Source of the DNA: Forficula auricularia
Taxonomy: Eukaryota; Arthropoda; Insecta; Dermaptera; Forficulidae
Assembly (NCBI GenBank): GCA_024734495.1
Contig: JALMQS010000888.1
Coordinates: 62,001 to 126,000, forward strand
Direction: 5' to 3'
DNA: 64,000 nt
Below the pieces are notes generated by a model. It ran no database searches and was not told the origin of the DNA. It saw nothing but the letters and a program-made list of their open reading frames with translations. This document shows, piece after piece, positions 1-11,490 of the stretch. Position numbers and translations under genes: made by a program. Position 1 is the stretch's first letter, and the number at the start of each line of letters is the position of its first letter.

Positions 1-108
1 GTGTTTTTAGGTAATTTTTTCAAAGTCGACTGTAAAGATTTTCTTTTTTTTTTGTTTATCACAAATATCATTTACTCTACTCTTTCCTTCGAAATTAAAT
101 TATTTATT

Positions 109-707
109 TTTACTTTGCCATACAGGGTATGGTCAAGTATTGTAATCGTGTATGAAAAGTGTTTTTTTCCTTCTTTTTTTCGAAATATCTCAAAAACGGC
201 TGAAACTATTTTGATTAGAAAAATTGAGCGAAACCATGGCATTTCGCTCTACAAAAAAGCTCTAATAAGTAAACATCGAAAAAATTATATTTTTCGAGAT
301 AATAATTGTTTTGTCAAAATGTCTGTTAGTTAGTCTGTCTGGTTATCTGCCCGTTAGTCTGTGCGTTACCAAATTTTTGTGGACGAGCTAGCTCAAAAAC
401 TAGTTTGAATATCGAAACCAAATTTCACAAGTAGTTTTGGTCCTTTGAGATTAAGAGCTGATTAGATTTTGGTGCATATCGACCTAAAATTAAGGGGGGC
501 GGAGGGGGGGGGTTAAAAATTAAAAATCTAGGCCGTTTGAGCAAACTCAACCAAATTTTGTATACATAATCAGTGCATCCCCAGAAGTCTAAAAATGCAA
601 AAACTAACCTCCCCCCTATATGATTATAAATAATTTTAGGGGCCAGGTTGTATGGTAAAGTCAAGTGGATGCCCATATCAGAACACGTCAGCTTATTTTT
701 TTAAATG
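109..707 (+). repeat. TTTACCATACA-ended dispersed repeat, copy A1
   Basis: The left end reads ACTTTGCCATACAGGG and the right end reads TTGTATGGTAAAGTCAAG, so the termini are inverted. The interior has the phrases shared by all copies in this window: 'caaaaacggc', 'gtatacataatcagtg', 'agaagtctaaaaatgc' and a G-run. Other copies lie at 29.3-30.5, 44.5-45.2, 48.9-49.2 and 49.55-50.96 kb. No transposase is visible, so it is a non-autonomous element of unknown class. Open frames across it are low-complexity artefacts. Confidence 0.6.
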
Positions 708-1019
708 ATTACTGTATTTAATAATAATTTATTTTCCAAAGCGGGAAAATAATTTTTTCTGGGTCGAAATGAGTTATTATTTATTGAGACGAGAGTACCA
801 TTAATTTTCACAACATTGGCGTGTTATTGTGTGATTTTGTCTGGCTAGACAACCAGTCATTCTTTCTTGTACAGATACAACCACGAAAATTTAATTTTCG
901 TCAGGTGTAGGTTAAAAATAATACCTCTAAATAATTTTTGAGTAAATTATATTTTCCGATCCTTAGTATTAAAGTCACTTGCAAATTTTATAATTATATA
1001 TTTTCTTTGTTTATTGCTT

Positions 1020-1700
1020 AGAAATACTTGAAGCGCTAAGAAAAATCTTTTACAATCATGATTTCTCTTTTGTCTGTCTGTATGACTGGATTAAGTAACC
1101 ATGGTAACTCAAGAATTGAAAGCTCTGTAAAAAATTCATTCTTGTGCCAAAATGTTTGTATTTTCAAAACGAAGAATTGATTATATGTTGGTGTTTCTAG
1201 CGTTAGAACTTCTGGTTCAAAAATACAGAAAATAAATAAAATTAAAAAATCGAATTGTCTTATATGGAACTATTGAGCGGTTGTAACTAATGGGCGTATA
1301 TAGACACACAAACTCATATGACTAATCAAGAGTAAATCAATGAAGATGTCCTATATTTATACCATATATCGTCACCCCTATACGCAAAAACCTTAGTTTT
1401 GTGTACTGCTATTTGAAGATTTTCTTTATAACAATCTAACGCCTTTGTGAAATATAAACCCCAGATTTGAGAGCATTTATTGTTTGAAAAATATTTGAAA
1501 CACCAAGAAAAATCATTTTCAATTCTTTTATCTGTCTGTATGTATGACTGGATTAAGATATCCATGCTAGCTTAAGAATTGAAAGCTGTAAAAAGTTAAT
1601 TCTTGTGCCAAAATATTTGTATTTTCAAAACGAAGAATTGATTATATTTTGGGTTTTCTAGCGATAGAACTTCCCGTTCAAAAATACAGAAATCATATTC
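1020..1700. repeat. Two tandem-like copies of dispersed repeat family B
   Basis: The block at 1,060-1,230 recurs at 1,500-1,700. Both hold 'ctgtctgtatgactggatta', 'cttgtgccaaaat.tttgta' and 'aaaacgaagaattgatta'. Related, more diverged copies occur near 9.3, 13.5, 23.3, 54.0, 55.7 and 61.3 kb, several with a 'gccaaatcaccaaaattt' phrase. No coding potential is seen. The rest of 708-1,830 holds nothing I recognise. Confidence 0.55.
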
Positions 1701-1832
1701 GTCTCATCAAAAGTTATTTTGAAAAATGAAACCTAAAGTAAAGTAAAAATTAGTAAATATTATTTTAAAATTAGAAGGAAAAAATCTCTTTCTTAATATG
1801 TATAAAATATTAAATAATAGGACAGGATCGAT

Positions 1833-2028
1833 CAGTGTTTCTCAACCTTTTTTGGTTGACGGCACACTAAAAATATCTGGAATCATTTGGGGCACACCTG
1901 AATATAAAAAAATGTAAAATTTGTAGGATACAAAAAAAATGAAGTAATTACAAATACTATTTCAAAGTTACAAAACCCATTGAATTATATGTCAAAAACG
2001 CTCGCGGCACACATGTTGAGAAACGCTG
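1833..2028. mobile_element. Small hAT-type MITE, CAGTGTTTCTCAACC family
   Basis: It begins CAGTGTTTCTCAACC and ends GTTGAGAAACGCTG, an imperfect terminal inverted repeat with the CAGNG start typical of hAT elements. The flanking 8-mers (GGATCGAT and GTTTAGAG) do not match, so the target duplication is lost. The same family lies at 33,497-33,704 beside the same neighbouring repeat in inverted order. At 196 bp it is non-autonomous. Confidence 0.6.
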
Positions 2029-2610
2029 GTTTAGAGAGCTCAAAATCTAAACAGTTCTCCGCATTCAAAAAATATAAAAATTTTGCTACAGAATAAACTT
2101 TCGAAGACGATTTCTTTTAATGAATTTAATTTTTTTATTGAATGATAAAAATGAAGAAAAAGTAAAACTTTTCACGACACAATACGTTTGCCAGTTAGAA
2201 CAAGTATTTTTTTTTTGCATTATTGTCTGAATTTTATTGAAGTTCTATTAAATATTTGCTTTCTCTATAACGAGTATAATTTTGATCCAAGAGCAAAAGG
2301 CCATTCCTAGAATAATAGAAATTAAAAATTGAATCTTTAATAGTCTGAACAGGTCTTGACTTGTATTTGGCATCCTTGCATTTCCTTCGCTATAAAGGAA
2401 GAAGTTAGATAATTCTATCCACGCCCTTTTTAGTTATTTTCCTCGATCGGATTCTAATGAAAGAATCGCTCACCCGCACATTTATTAATTAAGAAAAAAG
2501 TGAAAATTTTTCCAAGACTCGGGTCGCTAGATATGCCATATTAATTAATAATCAACTTAAATATAAATTGTTTATTTGCATATATTATGACTTAGCATTA
2601 AAATCTCAAT
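2029..2610 (-). repeat. About 550 bp repeat, inverted copy of 32,970-33,490
   Basis: Read on the minus strand, this matches the plus strand at 32,970-33,490 over most of its length. Shared phrases include 'gcggagaactgtttagattt', 'tttattctctagcaaaattt', 'gaacaagtattttt' and 'gatcggattctaatgaaag' (read rightwards here). Both copies touch a CAGTGTTTCTCAACC hAT on the same side. A shorter third relative lies at 35.7-35.93 kb. The stretch 2,620-4,008 holds no feature I can support. Confidence 0.6.
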
Positions 2611-4008
2611 AATTTTTTTTCTTTTTACACTTTTGTACCGGAATTTTTAAAGCTATACTTATAGATATTATTTATGAATGATCACTACTACTGATATTAA
2701 AAATCTTCTCATGAATTAAATGTATTTCTAATGAACAAGGGGGGATATACATTTTTTTTGTTGATTAGTCAGATAATATGATACGATAACTTCCAGCGTC
2801 TAATAATCCCGTCTCACACTTGTGAAAAACGCTGACCTATGCATGTGTTTTCTCTCTCTTTCTTCAATCATGTCAACTGTTTTAAAAGAAAAAGAACAAA
2901 AAATCTTTCTTTTTTTATATAAAGAGATTTACAGAGAGACTAAAGAAATAATTTAGTACATTTCTCTTCCTATCATATTATCGAATACGGCATCATTTTC
3001 GTTATTTTTCAAATTTAACATTGGATTTTTTTAAAAGTATATTTTGGGACCTTCGCCCCAAACGGATACTGCTTTGTGTGAGTGAGGGTAGGAGTCAGAA
3101 ATTAAATCTTGTGACTTAAACTCCACAGTCCCTGAGATGGAAATCGACAATCTTCCACAATGAATCAGCCTGTCCTATAAGAAAATCTTAAATTTCTCCT
3201 AATTCTATTGCTATAAGCAAGCTATGACTTGTCTATAGCACTCTTAGTTATTTCCGATCTTATATATTGAGAGTTCTTAGAAATGGATTAGTCCAAAGAT
3301 TCTCGAATCATCTTTATTTATTCCTTTTTTGAATTATTACTATTTTAATAGTTCCTCAGCGAGAACAATTTTTATTCGACTAAAACTTGTCTGATCTTGT
3401 CTTTGACATGCTTGAACTAGAAAATATACCGTAGATACTAGGCAGAGACTTGAAACCTTCTATCTGCACTCTTTTCGGAAAAATTATTTATTTTAATTTC
3501 CCCTTGAAACTATGCAACAATTTTATTTCATTTCGAAAAACAATATACTTAACAATACAAATTTTTCTTATAGAAATATTTGAAATAACGGATAATAATT
3601 TGAAAATTTAAAGATCCTACTGAATTTATGAAAATTGTATGTAAATGTTTGAAATTTTAGGCAACAGCATCCATGGACCTCGCGCCACTGCTGTTAACCT
3701 AATATATAGCTAAGCTTCCATGTTTATGAATATAGGATGTATGCAATATAAAATATTTAACAATAATTTGATACTTTAATAAAAAATTTGAGGAAAAATT
3801 ATTACTTTTTCATGACTCGGTACGCTCTCCGTAAATTTTTCAGATGGTCGGGGTATCGCTGGAGTTATAGATTATTTACTAATTAAATTGAATATATTAA
3901 AATATTAAAAAGAAAATAATTTCTTTATTTAATTAACTTATCATGATTTCAATTTCTTAATTTTATTATAGAAACAATTACTTCTAATAAACTATATTTA
4001 TTATAATT

Positions 4009-4447
4009 GAGAAGTGATGGAAGAAAGTCCAAGAATAATGAAAAAATACAATTTCGAATAACATAAATTTATTAGAAAGTCATTTTTTCCTCCCGATGTT
4101 TCTGAGGTTCTTCCTCGTTTCTCAGTGTACGAAGATCAATGAAACATACAGAATTCCTTTTTCTTCTCTAGAAGTGCTCGAAATTTGCCGTTTTTTAACA
4201 TAAGCATCAATAGAATTAAAAAAATTCTATTGATGCTTCTCTTAAGAAATGGAAAATTTCAAGCACTGCTAGAGAATAGAAGAAGGAATTCTGTATGTTT
4301 CCTTCATTGACTCTTTAAAACCCTGAAGAAGGAGGAAAGACCCTCCGAAACGTCGGTTTTTAAGATGGAATAAATTACTTTCCAATAAATTTATTTTATT
4401 CGAACTTGTATTTTATCAGTATCCTTGGGCTTTCTTCCATCACTTCT
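4009..4447. mobile_element. Penelope-like terminal inverted repeat, family 1 relative
   Basis: The outer arms 'agaagtgatggaagaaagt' and 'actttcttccatcacttct' face each other, and a central palindrome sits near 4,200-4,240. The right arm carries CCTGAAGAAGG, a short hairpin, then CCGAAACGTCGG. That is the decayed hammerhead-type motif found in Penelope-like retroelement repeats: CTGAAGA replaces the active CTGATGA. No reverse transcriptase is present. The structure matches 28,408-28,857. Confidence 0.65.
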
Positions 4448-4899
4448 AAATTAAAGTTATACCAGTCGGTTTCTCCCTAGAGAAATCATCTAATATATTA
4501 TTTATTGTGTTTTAAAATAAATAATTTAATTAATAAAATGAAATTTAAAAAACACCTATTAATTTGTTTATTCTTTTATCATAACAACTCCTTAAAATCT
4601 CAATAAAATAATTCAAAAAAAGACATTTTCCGCTTTTTTGAACCTGAAAATCAGAAACATATTATAGTCCAAAATCTAATTACCTATCTGTATTGGAAGT
4701 AGAATAGGACCAGAACAAACTATCTAAGACTTTTCTTTCTTGTTTTATGGTGTGTATTGGAATCCAGACACATACTCAGACATACAGACTGGAAAAATAA
4801 TAGTTGAAAATGATTTTTCTTCGCGTTTTAGACATTTTTAAACAAAATGAGAAAAAAAATTAAGAGAAATTCTGAGTGAATTTAATATTATACGCCCAC

Positions 4900-5095
4900 C
4901 CGTTAGACAGATAAGGCAGGACTCGTCTGCCTGCCAGGCGTACCGAGTAATATTGGCTATTTGTCTTTTTGTTTTGAAAAATATTGATTTTAATTGATTA
5001 GACCAGATGTCGTGATAAGAATGATCTAAAAATAGGGAAAGAGCGGAAAAGCTTCTTCGATAAGCTAGCGAGTCGAGAGAGGAAATAACGATCCA
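4900..5095 (-). pseudogene. Non-LTR retrotransposon reverse transcriptase C-terminal fragment
   Basis: The minus-strand peptide contains DSLAYRRSFSALSLF followed by a decayed ..QLKSIFF..ITRY.. segment. It aligns with DSLAHRRSVSALSLFYRYY in the better copy at 57.9-58.8 kb. This is the region after the polymerase palm in jockey-like LINE proteins, and only about 65 codons remain. The surrounding 4,450-5,740 is AT-rich, with nothing else recognised. Confidence 0.55.
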
Positions 5096-5739
5096 GTGAT
5101 AAAAACAAAACAAATTATATAATAAATATAATATTTTTCTCTATTTTCAATTTTGAATATTACGAAAATAAATAAAAAAAAATATAAGAAAAGAAAAAAG
5201 TGTTAAATTTGCTTTTTTTTAAATATTTCTTTTGCATTTTTTGTAAATGCAGTCTTGCCTGAATGTTCGGATTGAATTCCTCGCTCAGCAAAAAAAGACG
5301 AGACATCTTTAGATCAGATTAGATCCAAATTACATTGAATTCGACAACTAATTATTATCTTATCATTTTCAAAGTTTTCTTCTTTTTTGAAACGCGCAAC
5401 AAAACTTTAAAAAAGTTCTTAAAAAGGGCGTAAATTAAGAATAATTAAATTGATATTTTTTAACATCCTATACGCATAGACAGCTCTCACATAAGAAATC
5501 ATAAATTTTGAACATAATTATGATGAAGGTAAGTGATTTATATCATCATTTATTTAGCTTTTGATTTTATCATATTTACATTAATATTTTTTGTTTTAAA
5601 TTATAAATAAACTGAAATTCTGACCATATCTACTGATAGGAAACTTCTTTTTGTGTGGCGGGGTTTTCAGTTTTCAAGGATGAAATCTAGGAGAGTACAG
5701 TTTATCTCCACTAGATTCATCATAGTCCAAGTTCTTCTT

Positions 5740-6370
5740 GAACAAGATAATGGTCTTGACCCATAAAGCTAACGTTTACTTCGAAACTATAGTTTTACAC
5801 AGGGACTTTGGGGTGGCGAACAAACCAAAAAATATTTTAAAATATAGGGGGTTGGGGGAAGGGGCCCATTCAAAGTGTTGCCAGGGGGAAGGGGAAGATA
5901 TTTTTCTGAAAATTAAATTTTATTTTCCTATCAAAATCGAATAATTACTCCTAATGGTGGATTATTTTTTGTAAAATCTTCTCTTTTGAGTAAGGGGTCA
6001 AATAATTTTTTTTTCAAGATATTTTAGAAATTATATTATTAATCTCTTGATAAAATACTCATTTAAATAAAAATATAATTTTTTTTGGAAATGAAATTTT
6101 ATTTTTCTCTCAAAATCGAAAAATTACTATTCTCAAATTCTCTCCCTTGACAATGAATGGAAAAAAGAAGTTTTTTTTCATCCTTATATAATACTCATTT
6201 AGCCAAAATTTTAGCCCATCCGATGAATTTAAAAAATTAATCCTTAAAAAATCAAAAAAAAATCGACAAATTTCAATCCTTATTATATAATATTTATTAT
6301 CTATATTATAAAGTTTTTTTTTATTTTGAGCATTTTGAGTTTTATTTAAACAAAATTTCACCTTTCTAAA
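5740..6370. repeat. Diverged tandem duplication with G-rich patch
   Basis: The phrase 'aaattttattttcctatcaa' ending in 'aatcgaa.aattact' near 5,915-5,950 recurs near 6,090-6,130, so a unit of about 180 bp is duplicated. A G-rich run (gggggttgggggaagggg) sits at about 5,845-5,865. The open frames here are compositional. 6,370-6,780 is AT-rich and shows nothing else. Confidence 0.35.
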
Positions 6371-6789
6371 CGGTAATTTCTTGCTGACATTTTACTCAGG
6401 GTCGATTTTTTTATTAAAAATAAATTGGTTAAAAAATACTTGAGTAAATTTATATATCGATTTACTGGTAAGCTAATATAAAATATTAATGATTTTGAAA
6501 TAAGTGAAGAGAAACAATCGAGGGAGACAACCGGGTGGAGGGTATCGATTCAAAGTACATTTACTAAAAGTGGAATAGCAATTTAAAAAAAAATAATCCA
6601 TATTGAAATGAATCTATTTATTTATTAGAAAAAATAAATAACACCGTATTGACTTATTTAAATCATCTGAAACCTTATAAATTTTGGAAGCATAGAGTGG
6701 TTTGTTCTGAGATGGGTGATCATCTAGTTATTTTGAGTTCTTTAATTAATGCAACCAATAAGATTCAGCGCCTATAGGTCAGAATCGAC

Positions 6790-7150
6790 ACCTGGATCAA
6801 GAAAGAGAAGAGGAAGACATTTTAAGGGCTGGGTTGTGAAGTCAAAGGTTCCTGTGGATACAAAATTTAAGACTGAAAATTATAGGTCACGGGAAAGACC
6901 GAGACAGGAATCGAGTTCCAATCTCTAAAATTCATAGGAGTAAACGAATTGACGAATGACTTTGTTCAACTTCAACCAATGAAATTGTTGAAGCCAATAA
7001 AGACACAATGTTCTCACAAACGTACTGGTAGGTACTATCTGGATAGTTGGAATAGCGTTGGCCTGCCTGCCAAACCAAGAGAATGTTCAGGAAACAATTT
7101 CAAATTAACTTCTCAAAATATTCCCCAAATTGTACAGATACCCTGATCCA
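6790..7150 (+). repeat. Dispersed repeat family D
   Basis: It has phrases shared with 49,240-49,440 and weakly with 53,160-53,290: 'ggttcctgtggatac', 'gactgaa', 'gagttccaatctctaaaatt' and 'ataggagtaaacgaattg'. Composition is less AT-rich than its surroundings. No tRNA boxes or transposase were recognised. The 65-codon frame across it lacks support as a gene. Confidence 0.45.
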
Positions 7151-7182
7151 AAAATGGACAAAAATCTCGTAAACAAAAGTAA

Positions 7183-7500
7183 AAATAATAATAATAATAA
7201 GCCTTTTATTTAACATAATTACAAACAAAACTTCCAATTACAATTAATTATATGAAACTAGGCCCTTCCGGGCACAGGCCTCTCCAAGGAATTGCCATGC
7301 TCTTCTTTGTCTCTGCAGTTGTACAGCAATCCCTACCCCATCATCTCCCGCCAAAATGTCGTCAGCTCCATCTCGCATTTTGTCTTCCTCTTTTTTCTTT
7401 TCATAGTTATTGGGCACCATTCTGTTGAGTATCTTGGACCATCTATCGTCTTGACTCCTAACCAGATGACCCGCCCATCTCCAAAAGTAAAAATAACAAC
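7183..7500 (-). mobile_element. RTE/CR1-like LINE 3' end with reverse transcriptase C-terminus
   Basis: The minus-strand frame reads WRWAGHLVRSQDDRWSKILN, then KMRDGADDI and RRAWQFLGEA before a stop at 7,244. This is the conserved C-terminal block of insect 'endonuclease-reverse transcriptase' proteins (WAGHxxR..DxRW...ADDI...RxxWxxLxEA). A TTATTATTATTA microsatellite tail (ATAATAATAA on the plus strand at 7,185-7,200) follows, as in LINEs that end in short tandem tails. Only about 80 codons survive, so it is 5'-truncated. Confidence 0.7.
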
Positions 7501-7687
7501 TCACCAAATATCAAAATTATTTCCTTAAACCACAACCTGAATTGTCTGATTAAGGTTTGAATAACGCTTTGCTAAATTATTCTTGTTCGGGTTAATAACC
7601 GGTTCGGGTTAACCCACTAAACCAAAAGCCAAAAACTAAGACTATAACTCGTTCTCAATCCTGGTGCTTGCATTATTCAAAGGGGAA

Positions 7688-8222
7688 TCTTTATATAAAA
7701 TTAAGGATTTGTCTGAACCTTGGTCCAAATCACCCCAAATTGTGGTTACACACGTTTCAAGCAAAGTTATGAACGAAAACACCCTCAACAAAATTCATGT
7801 CTGTCTGTCTGTATGTCTGTTTGTTTGTCTGTTTCTGTGGGTTCCGCGAAAAATTGCTCTCGATTCACGTAAAAACGGCTCAAGGGATTATTATGAAATT
7901 TCATATTTGTATCAGATGACTTCTAACTTATGTTTATTGCTATATACGTTTTGATATTTTGACCCCAAAAGGGGGTTTGGGGGGGGGGCACTAATGGAAA
8001 TTATCAAATAACTCCTAAACTATAAGTTTTAAGGAGTTAGGTGTTTGTTCTAGGTGAAACATTTTAATATAATAATAAAACTTGAACAAGATACGAGGTA
8101 GGTTTCACAAAAAAGAAATAAAACACAATTGAGTTTTGTTTTATTTTTTGTGAAACCTACCTCATATCTTGCTCAAACTCCTAAACTATTAACTCTACGA
8201 TAAAGGCGGGCCTTGCAGCTAG
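7688..8222 (+). mobile_element. Non-autonomous Helitron, copy 2
   Basis: It starts with TCTTTATATAAAATTAAGG after an A and ends with the GC hairpin region GGCGGGCCTTGCAGC and CTAG. These are the 5'-TC and 3'-hairpin-CTRR signals of Helitrons. The body matches the Helitron at 33,997-34,829: CTGTCTGTCTGT, 'gggttccgcgaaaa', and a G-rich run after 'ttttgaccccaaaa'. The base after CTAG is C, not T, so the 3' junction has mutated or moved. A PLE-like inverted repeat is inserted in its 3' half. There is no Rep/helicase gene. Confidence 0.65.
8015..8185. mobile_element. Penelope-like inverted repeat, family C, inside the Helitron
   Basis: It opens with 'ttttaaggagttaggtgttt' and 'ctaggtgaaacatttt', then GGTAGGTTTCACAA, a central palindrome, and TTGTGAAACCTACC. 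The same GTAGGTTTCAC family lies at 11,405-11,490, 45,850-46,115 and 56,790-57,010. Because Helitron sequence flanks it on both sides, it inserted after the Helitron. Confidence 0.5.
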
Positions 8223-8939
8223 CACAGGATATTTGAAACTGCAATACCCATCATTAGGAGGTTATAGTGAAAAACTGAGTTACAATATACATTAATTATA
8301 TCCATGAGCTGGTTAGAGGAATCGAATCCCGTTCCAGGTCAAAGAAAATTTTCATCATTTACAAAAATTGAATCCTCCTTATCACTACTAAAGAATGCCT
8401 TTCTGGAAAGCACACTAGTGAACGATTTTTCTATAAAATTACTAATAATACTCTTCATAGAAACTGCCCAGGCTCAAAAACGTATTTGGCACATGTCAAG
8501 AGGTTCTAAAATTTTCATCATTTATGGTACAAAAATTGAATGTAATTTGTCACTTCCAAGGAAAGACGACTGCAAAGTATAACAGTGAAATAACTCTTGG
8601 GGGAAATACGTAATTATCATAGTAACTGTTAAAACTTAAAAACGTATCTATATAGCATCTGCTTAAGATTTTCACTAGAAACGCTATGACTATTTATTTT
8701 ACTCTCAAAAACTTAGGACATTGCTAGTACACGCAAATTCTATAGTTACTAATGATAAAAGAAAAATAAGTGTATTTTATTATTATATGATGATCCAAGT
8801 TTGATAATTTTACCTGTAATTTTTTGCTAAACCTAACCTATGAGGTAAATAATTAATAAATTAAAATTTCCTTTTCATACTTTAAACCAAAAATCGCTTC
8901 AAAGTAAAGAAAGTGATTAAAATTAGAATTAATCCGCTT

Positions 8940-9145
8940 AGGTGTAAGTGGGAAAGTTAGAACGTTAAAATTACTCTAGAAACTTTTATCAAGGGGTTTT
9001 AATGTTAACAGATAAACAGCCACGCTAAAACACCAACCATTTATCTTATCGCTCGGCTTAGCCTCGCCAGTGATAAGACGGGCTTAAAGCCTTTCGATCA
9101 CACCGACTTGCTTAAAATATACAACTCTCTCCTAACCCTAGCGAT
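8940..9145. promoter_or_regulatory. GC-richer island with GATA-type sites (candidate enhancer)
   Basis: This stands out from AT-rich surroundings and is not a copy of any repeat I see here. It holds GATA-family motifs in both orientations: AGATAA near 9,010, two TATC cores at 9,041-9,050 and GATAAG at 9,072-9,077. The last two sets form a palindrome around 'gctcggcttagcctcgcc'. Function is inferred from composition and motifs only. 8,223-8,940 is AT-rich with an internal 'ttttcatcattta' repeat and no gene. Confidence 0.3.
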
Positions 9146-9159
9146 TCAATTTCGGAAAC

Positions 9160-9520
9160 ATCAATGTATCTTATTTTCACACTATAATTTATTATACCGA
9201 TTGGAAATTTGAATTAATTTATTTATGACATTTTTATAACCATAAATAAAATTGGAACAAAAAAATGAAAACTTTTTCAAGTCTTGGGTCTGTGCAGTTT
9301 TAGTGATTTGGAAAATTTCTGTCAGCGAACAGTTTGAGCTAGAAATTTGAAACTTTGCACACGGCTACATCTTATTAATGCAAATAACAATACTCTCAAC
9401 AAATTTACCTATATTAAGATCAATTTTTTTCTTATTTTTGTATTTTTTAAATATAAATTCCGAAGCTAGAATACCCAAAATCTAACCAATTTCTACAATC
9501 TTTTGTTCTTGAATTATCGT
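9160..9520 (-). repeat. Dispersed repeat family B relative
   Basis: It contains 'aaaaaaatgaaaactttttc', 'cttgggtctgtgcagtttta' and 'gatttggaaaatttct', the reverse-oriented equivalents of phrases near 13.5, 23.3 and 61.5 kb. No coding signal is seen. Confidence 0.45.
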
Positions 9521-9604
9521 GAATCATGCTTCGCCTGCCAATCGATATATATATATTATATTTTACCATCAATTTAGAATTTGTTTATTCTAGAACTCTT
9601 CATT

Positions 9605-10330
9605 GTCCGAAAAAGGGGTCTTTTTAACCGACTTCAAAAAAGGAGGAGGTTCTTTATTCGACTGAATTTTTTTTTTGTGCTTATGTTACCTCATATCTCA
9701 GCCAATTGTGAACTGATTTTGAAATTTTTTTGCATTGGGTCCAGTCTAGCTTCCGATTGGTCCCATTTTTTTTCATAGGTATTAGACCTTTTTTGTTAGG
9801 TTTGTTCAGGCCTAACTTCTTTGTCTATGAACCGATTTCGATGATTATTTTTTTATTGGAAAGGGGTATCTTTAGGTATGGTGCCATATTAATTTGGTCA
9901 AGTTCTGATGATATGATCACTAATAATAACATCACTAAAAAGAGAAAAATAAAAATAATTTTTAAGAAAAAAATAAAACCGACATCAAAAAATTAAATGC
10001 AACAAATAAAATACACCAAAAGGTATAAAATAATTATTATCTTATTTAGTTACAACTAACCGACGAAATATTAACATGAAATTACTTTTTGATGTCGGTA
10101 CCAAACAAACTATACCTATAAGCGAGCATACCCTCCAAAGGTACTAAGATCCGTCGAGTGCGATTCATAAAAGGTATATGTTTGGCACCGACTTGGCGAC
10201 TACGAAGGTCATTAGCGTAAGTTGTAACTAAATAAGATAATAATTGTTTTATACCTTTTGGTGTATTTTATTTGTTGCATTTAATTTTTTTATGTCGGTT
10301 TTATTTTTTTCTTAAAAATTATTTTTTATA
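9605..10330. mobile_element. GACTTC-type repeat (AACCGACTTCAAAAAAGGAGG), empty-site copy
   Basis: The left end reads TTTTAACCGACTTCAAAAAA then GGAGGAGGTTC, a motif widespread in insect genomes. The right half is a large inverted repeat (about 9,958-10,120 against 10,170-10,326) around a short unique core with ACCGACTTGG. It matches 36,660-38,395 closely but lacks the mariner insertion found there: at 10,239-10,250 the sequence runs TTTTATACCTTTTGG without interruption. There is no transposase, and the class is unknown to me. Confidence 0.6.
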
Positions 10331-10339
10331 CACTCAACA

Positions 10340-11400
10340 GCTCACTAAAGACACACTTCATTAACAAATATAAATGTATATTCATTTGATGAGTTTTCGG
10401 AAATTTTAATTTAAACAAGAAAAATAAAACTCTATATAAATAATAATAATAATAATAAATAAAATAGTCAGTATTTCTAATCAAGGACTACTTACATACT
10501 GCGTTTTATTCCACTACCCAATTTCTTGCTCTGGTATCGTATTCTACCATGTTTTTAAAAATATTTATACTTTTGTCAATCTATTGGTATTCCTATGTAA
10601 ACTGAAAAAATTGAGGAATATAGAATAATTAACAAAGGTCAGAGAATTTCACTATTTAGAATTCATCAAAGGGACAATCCAATTGACAAATGATTTGATC
10701 TAATTTGACTGAGTTTTCTAGTGTTATCATATAATAGGCACAAATGACACTATAAGAGGAATTATTAATTTTATTTGACTAGATCATATATGGTATCATG
10801 TTAGTATTTAATATTTGTTAATAGGTGAAAAATTATAAGCGTTTTTATCATGGATCAAGTATTTTTGTTAAATGAAACCTCTTCTTGTTTGTTATCACAG
10901 GAAACACTTTATTCTAACTTCAGTTGGTTCTTATAGAGAATTTTCTTGGGAGAATGAACCCCCCTAGAAACGCGTTTGGTTTGATAATTTATGATAAATT
11001 TGAACACTTCAATATGTAATACCAAGTGAAAAGTGACTTAACACCGAGCTTTATGAAAGTGAGGGTTTTCCGTTTTTTTTATTGCGATAATAAAAATTTC
11101 CTATAATAAAATGAATAAATATTTTACTTCTTTTTTATACTTAAAAATCCAATGGCTGCATCATCTTTTCAAACCACAAACAAAAGTACAAGCTAGCTGT
11201 GACGTCATCGATGCGCTCTTTCTGACGGAATCTTTAATGGGGAATATCGTATAATAATTACTAGATATCATCTTTCTCAGTTTGATTTCAAGATATCAAT
11301 AAATAAGAAGTGGTACATTTAAATAAAACACTTATATACTGTTTAAGCAACGTTTCGTGCTTTAATTTGTGAACCTCGACAGCCACCTAGAGTGATTAAG
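10340..11400. other. AT-rich intronic stretch with one perfect CRE
   Basis: No gene or repeat was recognised. A full CREB/ATF palindrome TGACGTCA lies at 11,200-11,207, followed directly by TCGATG, in a slightly GC-richer patch. A single 8-mer is weak evidence of regulation. Confidence 0.3.
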
Positions 11401-11404
11401 CATT

Positions 11405-11490
11405 TGAAACCTACCTCGTATCTTACTCAAGTTTTATTATTATATTAAAATGTTTCACCTAGAACCAACACCGAACTCCTTAAAAGTTAT
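11405..11490 (-). mobile_element. Fragment of PLE-like family C repeat
   Basis: On the minus strand it reads 'ggagttcggtgttggttcta', 'ggtgaaacattttaat' and 'gaggtaggtttc', the left half of the repeat at 8,015-8,185. The partner arm is missing. 11,490-13,440 is AT-rich. A short 'gacgtttcgatcataaatga' piece near 11,983 may be a further PLE scrap, but nothing else is supported. Confidence 0.45.

Noticed and set aside
1..333. 110-codon frame open at the window start
   Set aside because: It runs through the A repeat (same sequence at 29.3 kb without the frame) and is Phe/Lys-rich from T- and A-tracts.
7664..7954. 96-codon frame with CLSVCLFVCLF
   Set aside because: It reads the CTGTCTGT tract of a non-autonomous Helitron; the sister copy has different frame breaks.
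11200..11207. CRE palindrome TGACGTCA as a real regulatory element
   Set aside because: A single 8-mer in AT-rich DNA; noted in the region entry but not scored as a finding.
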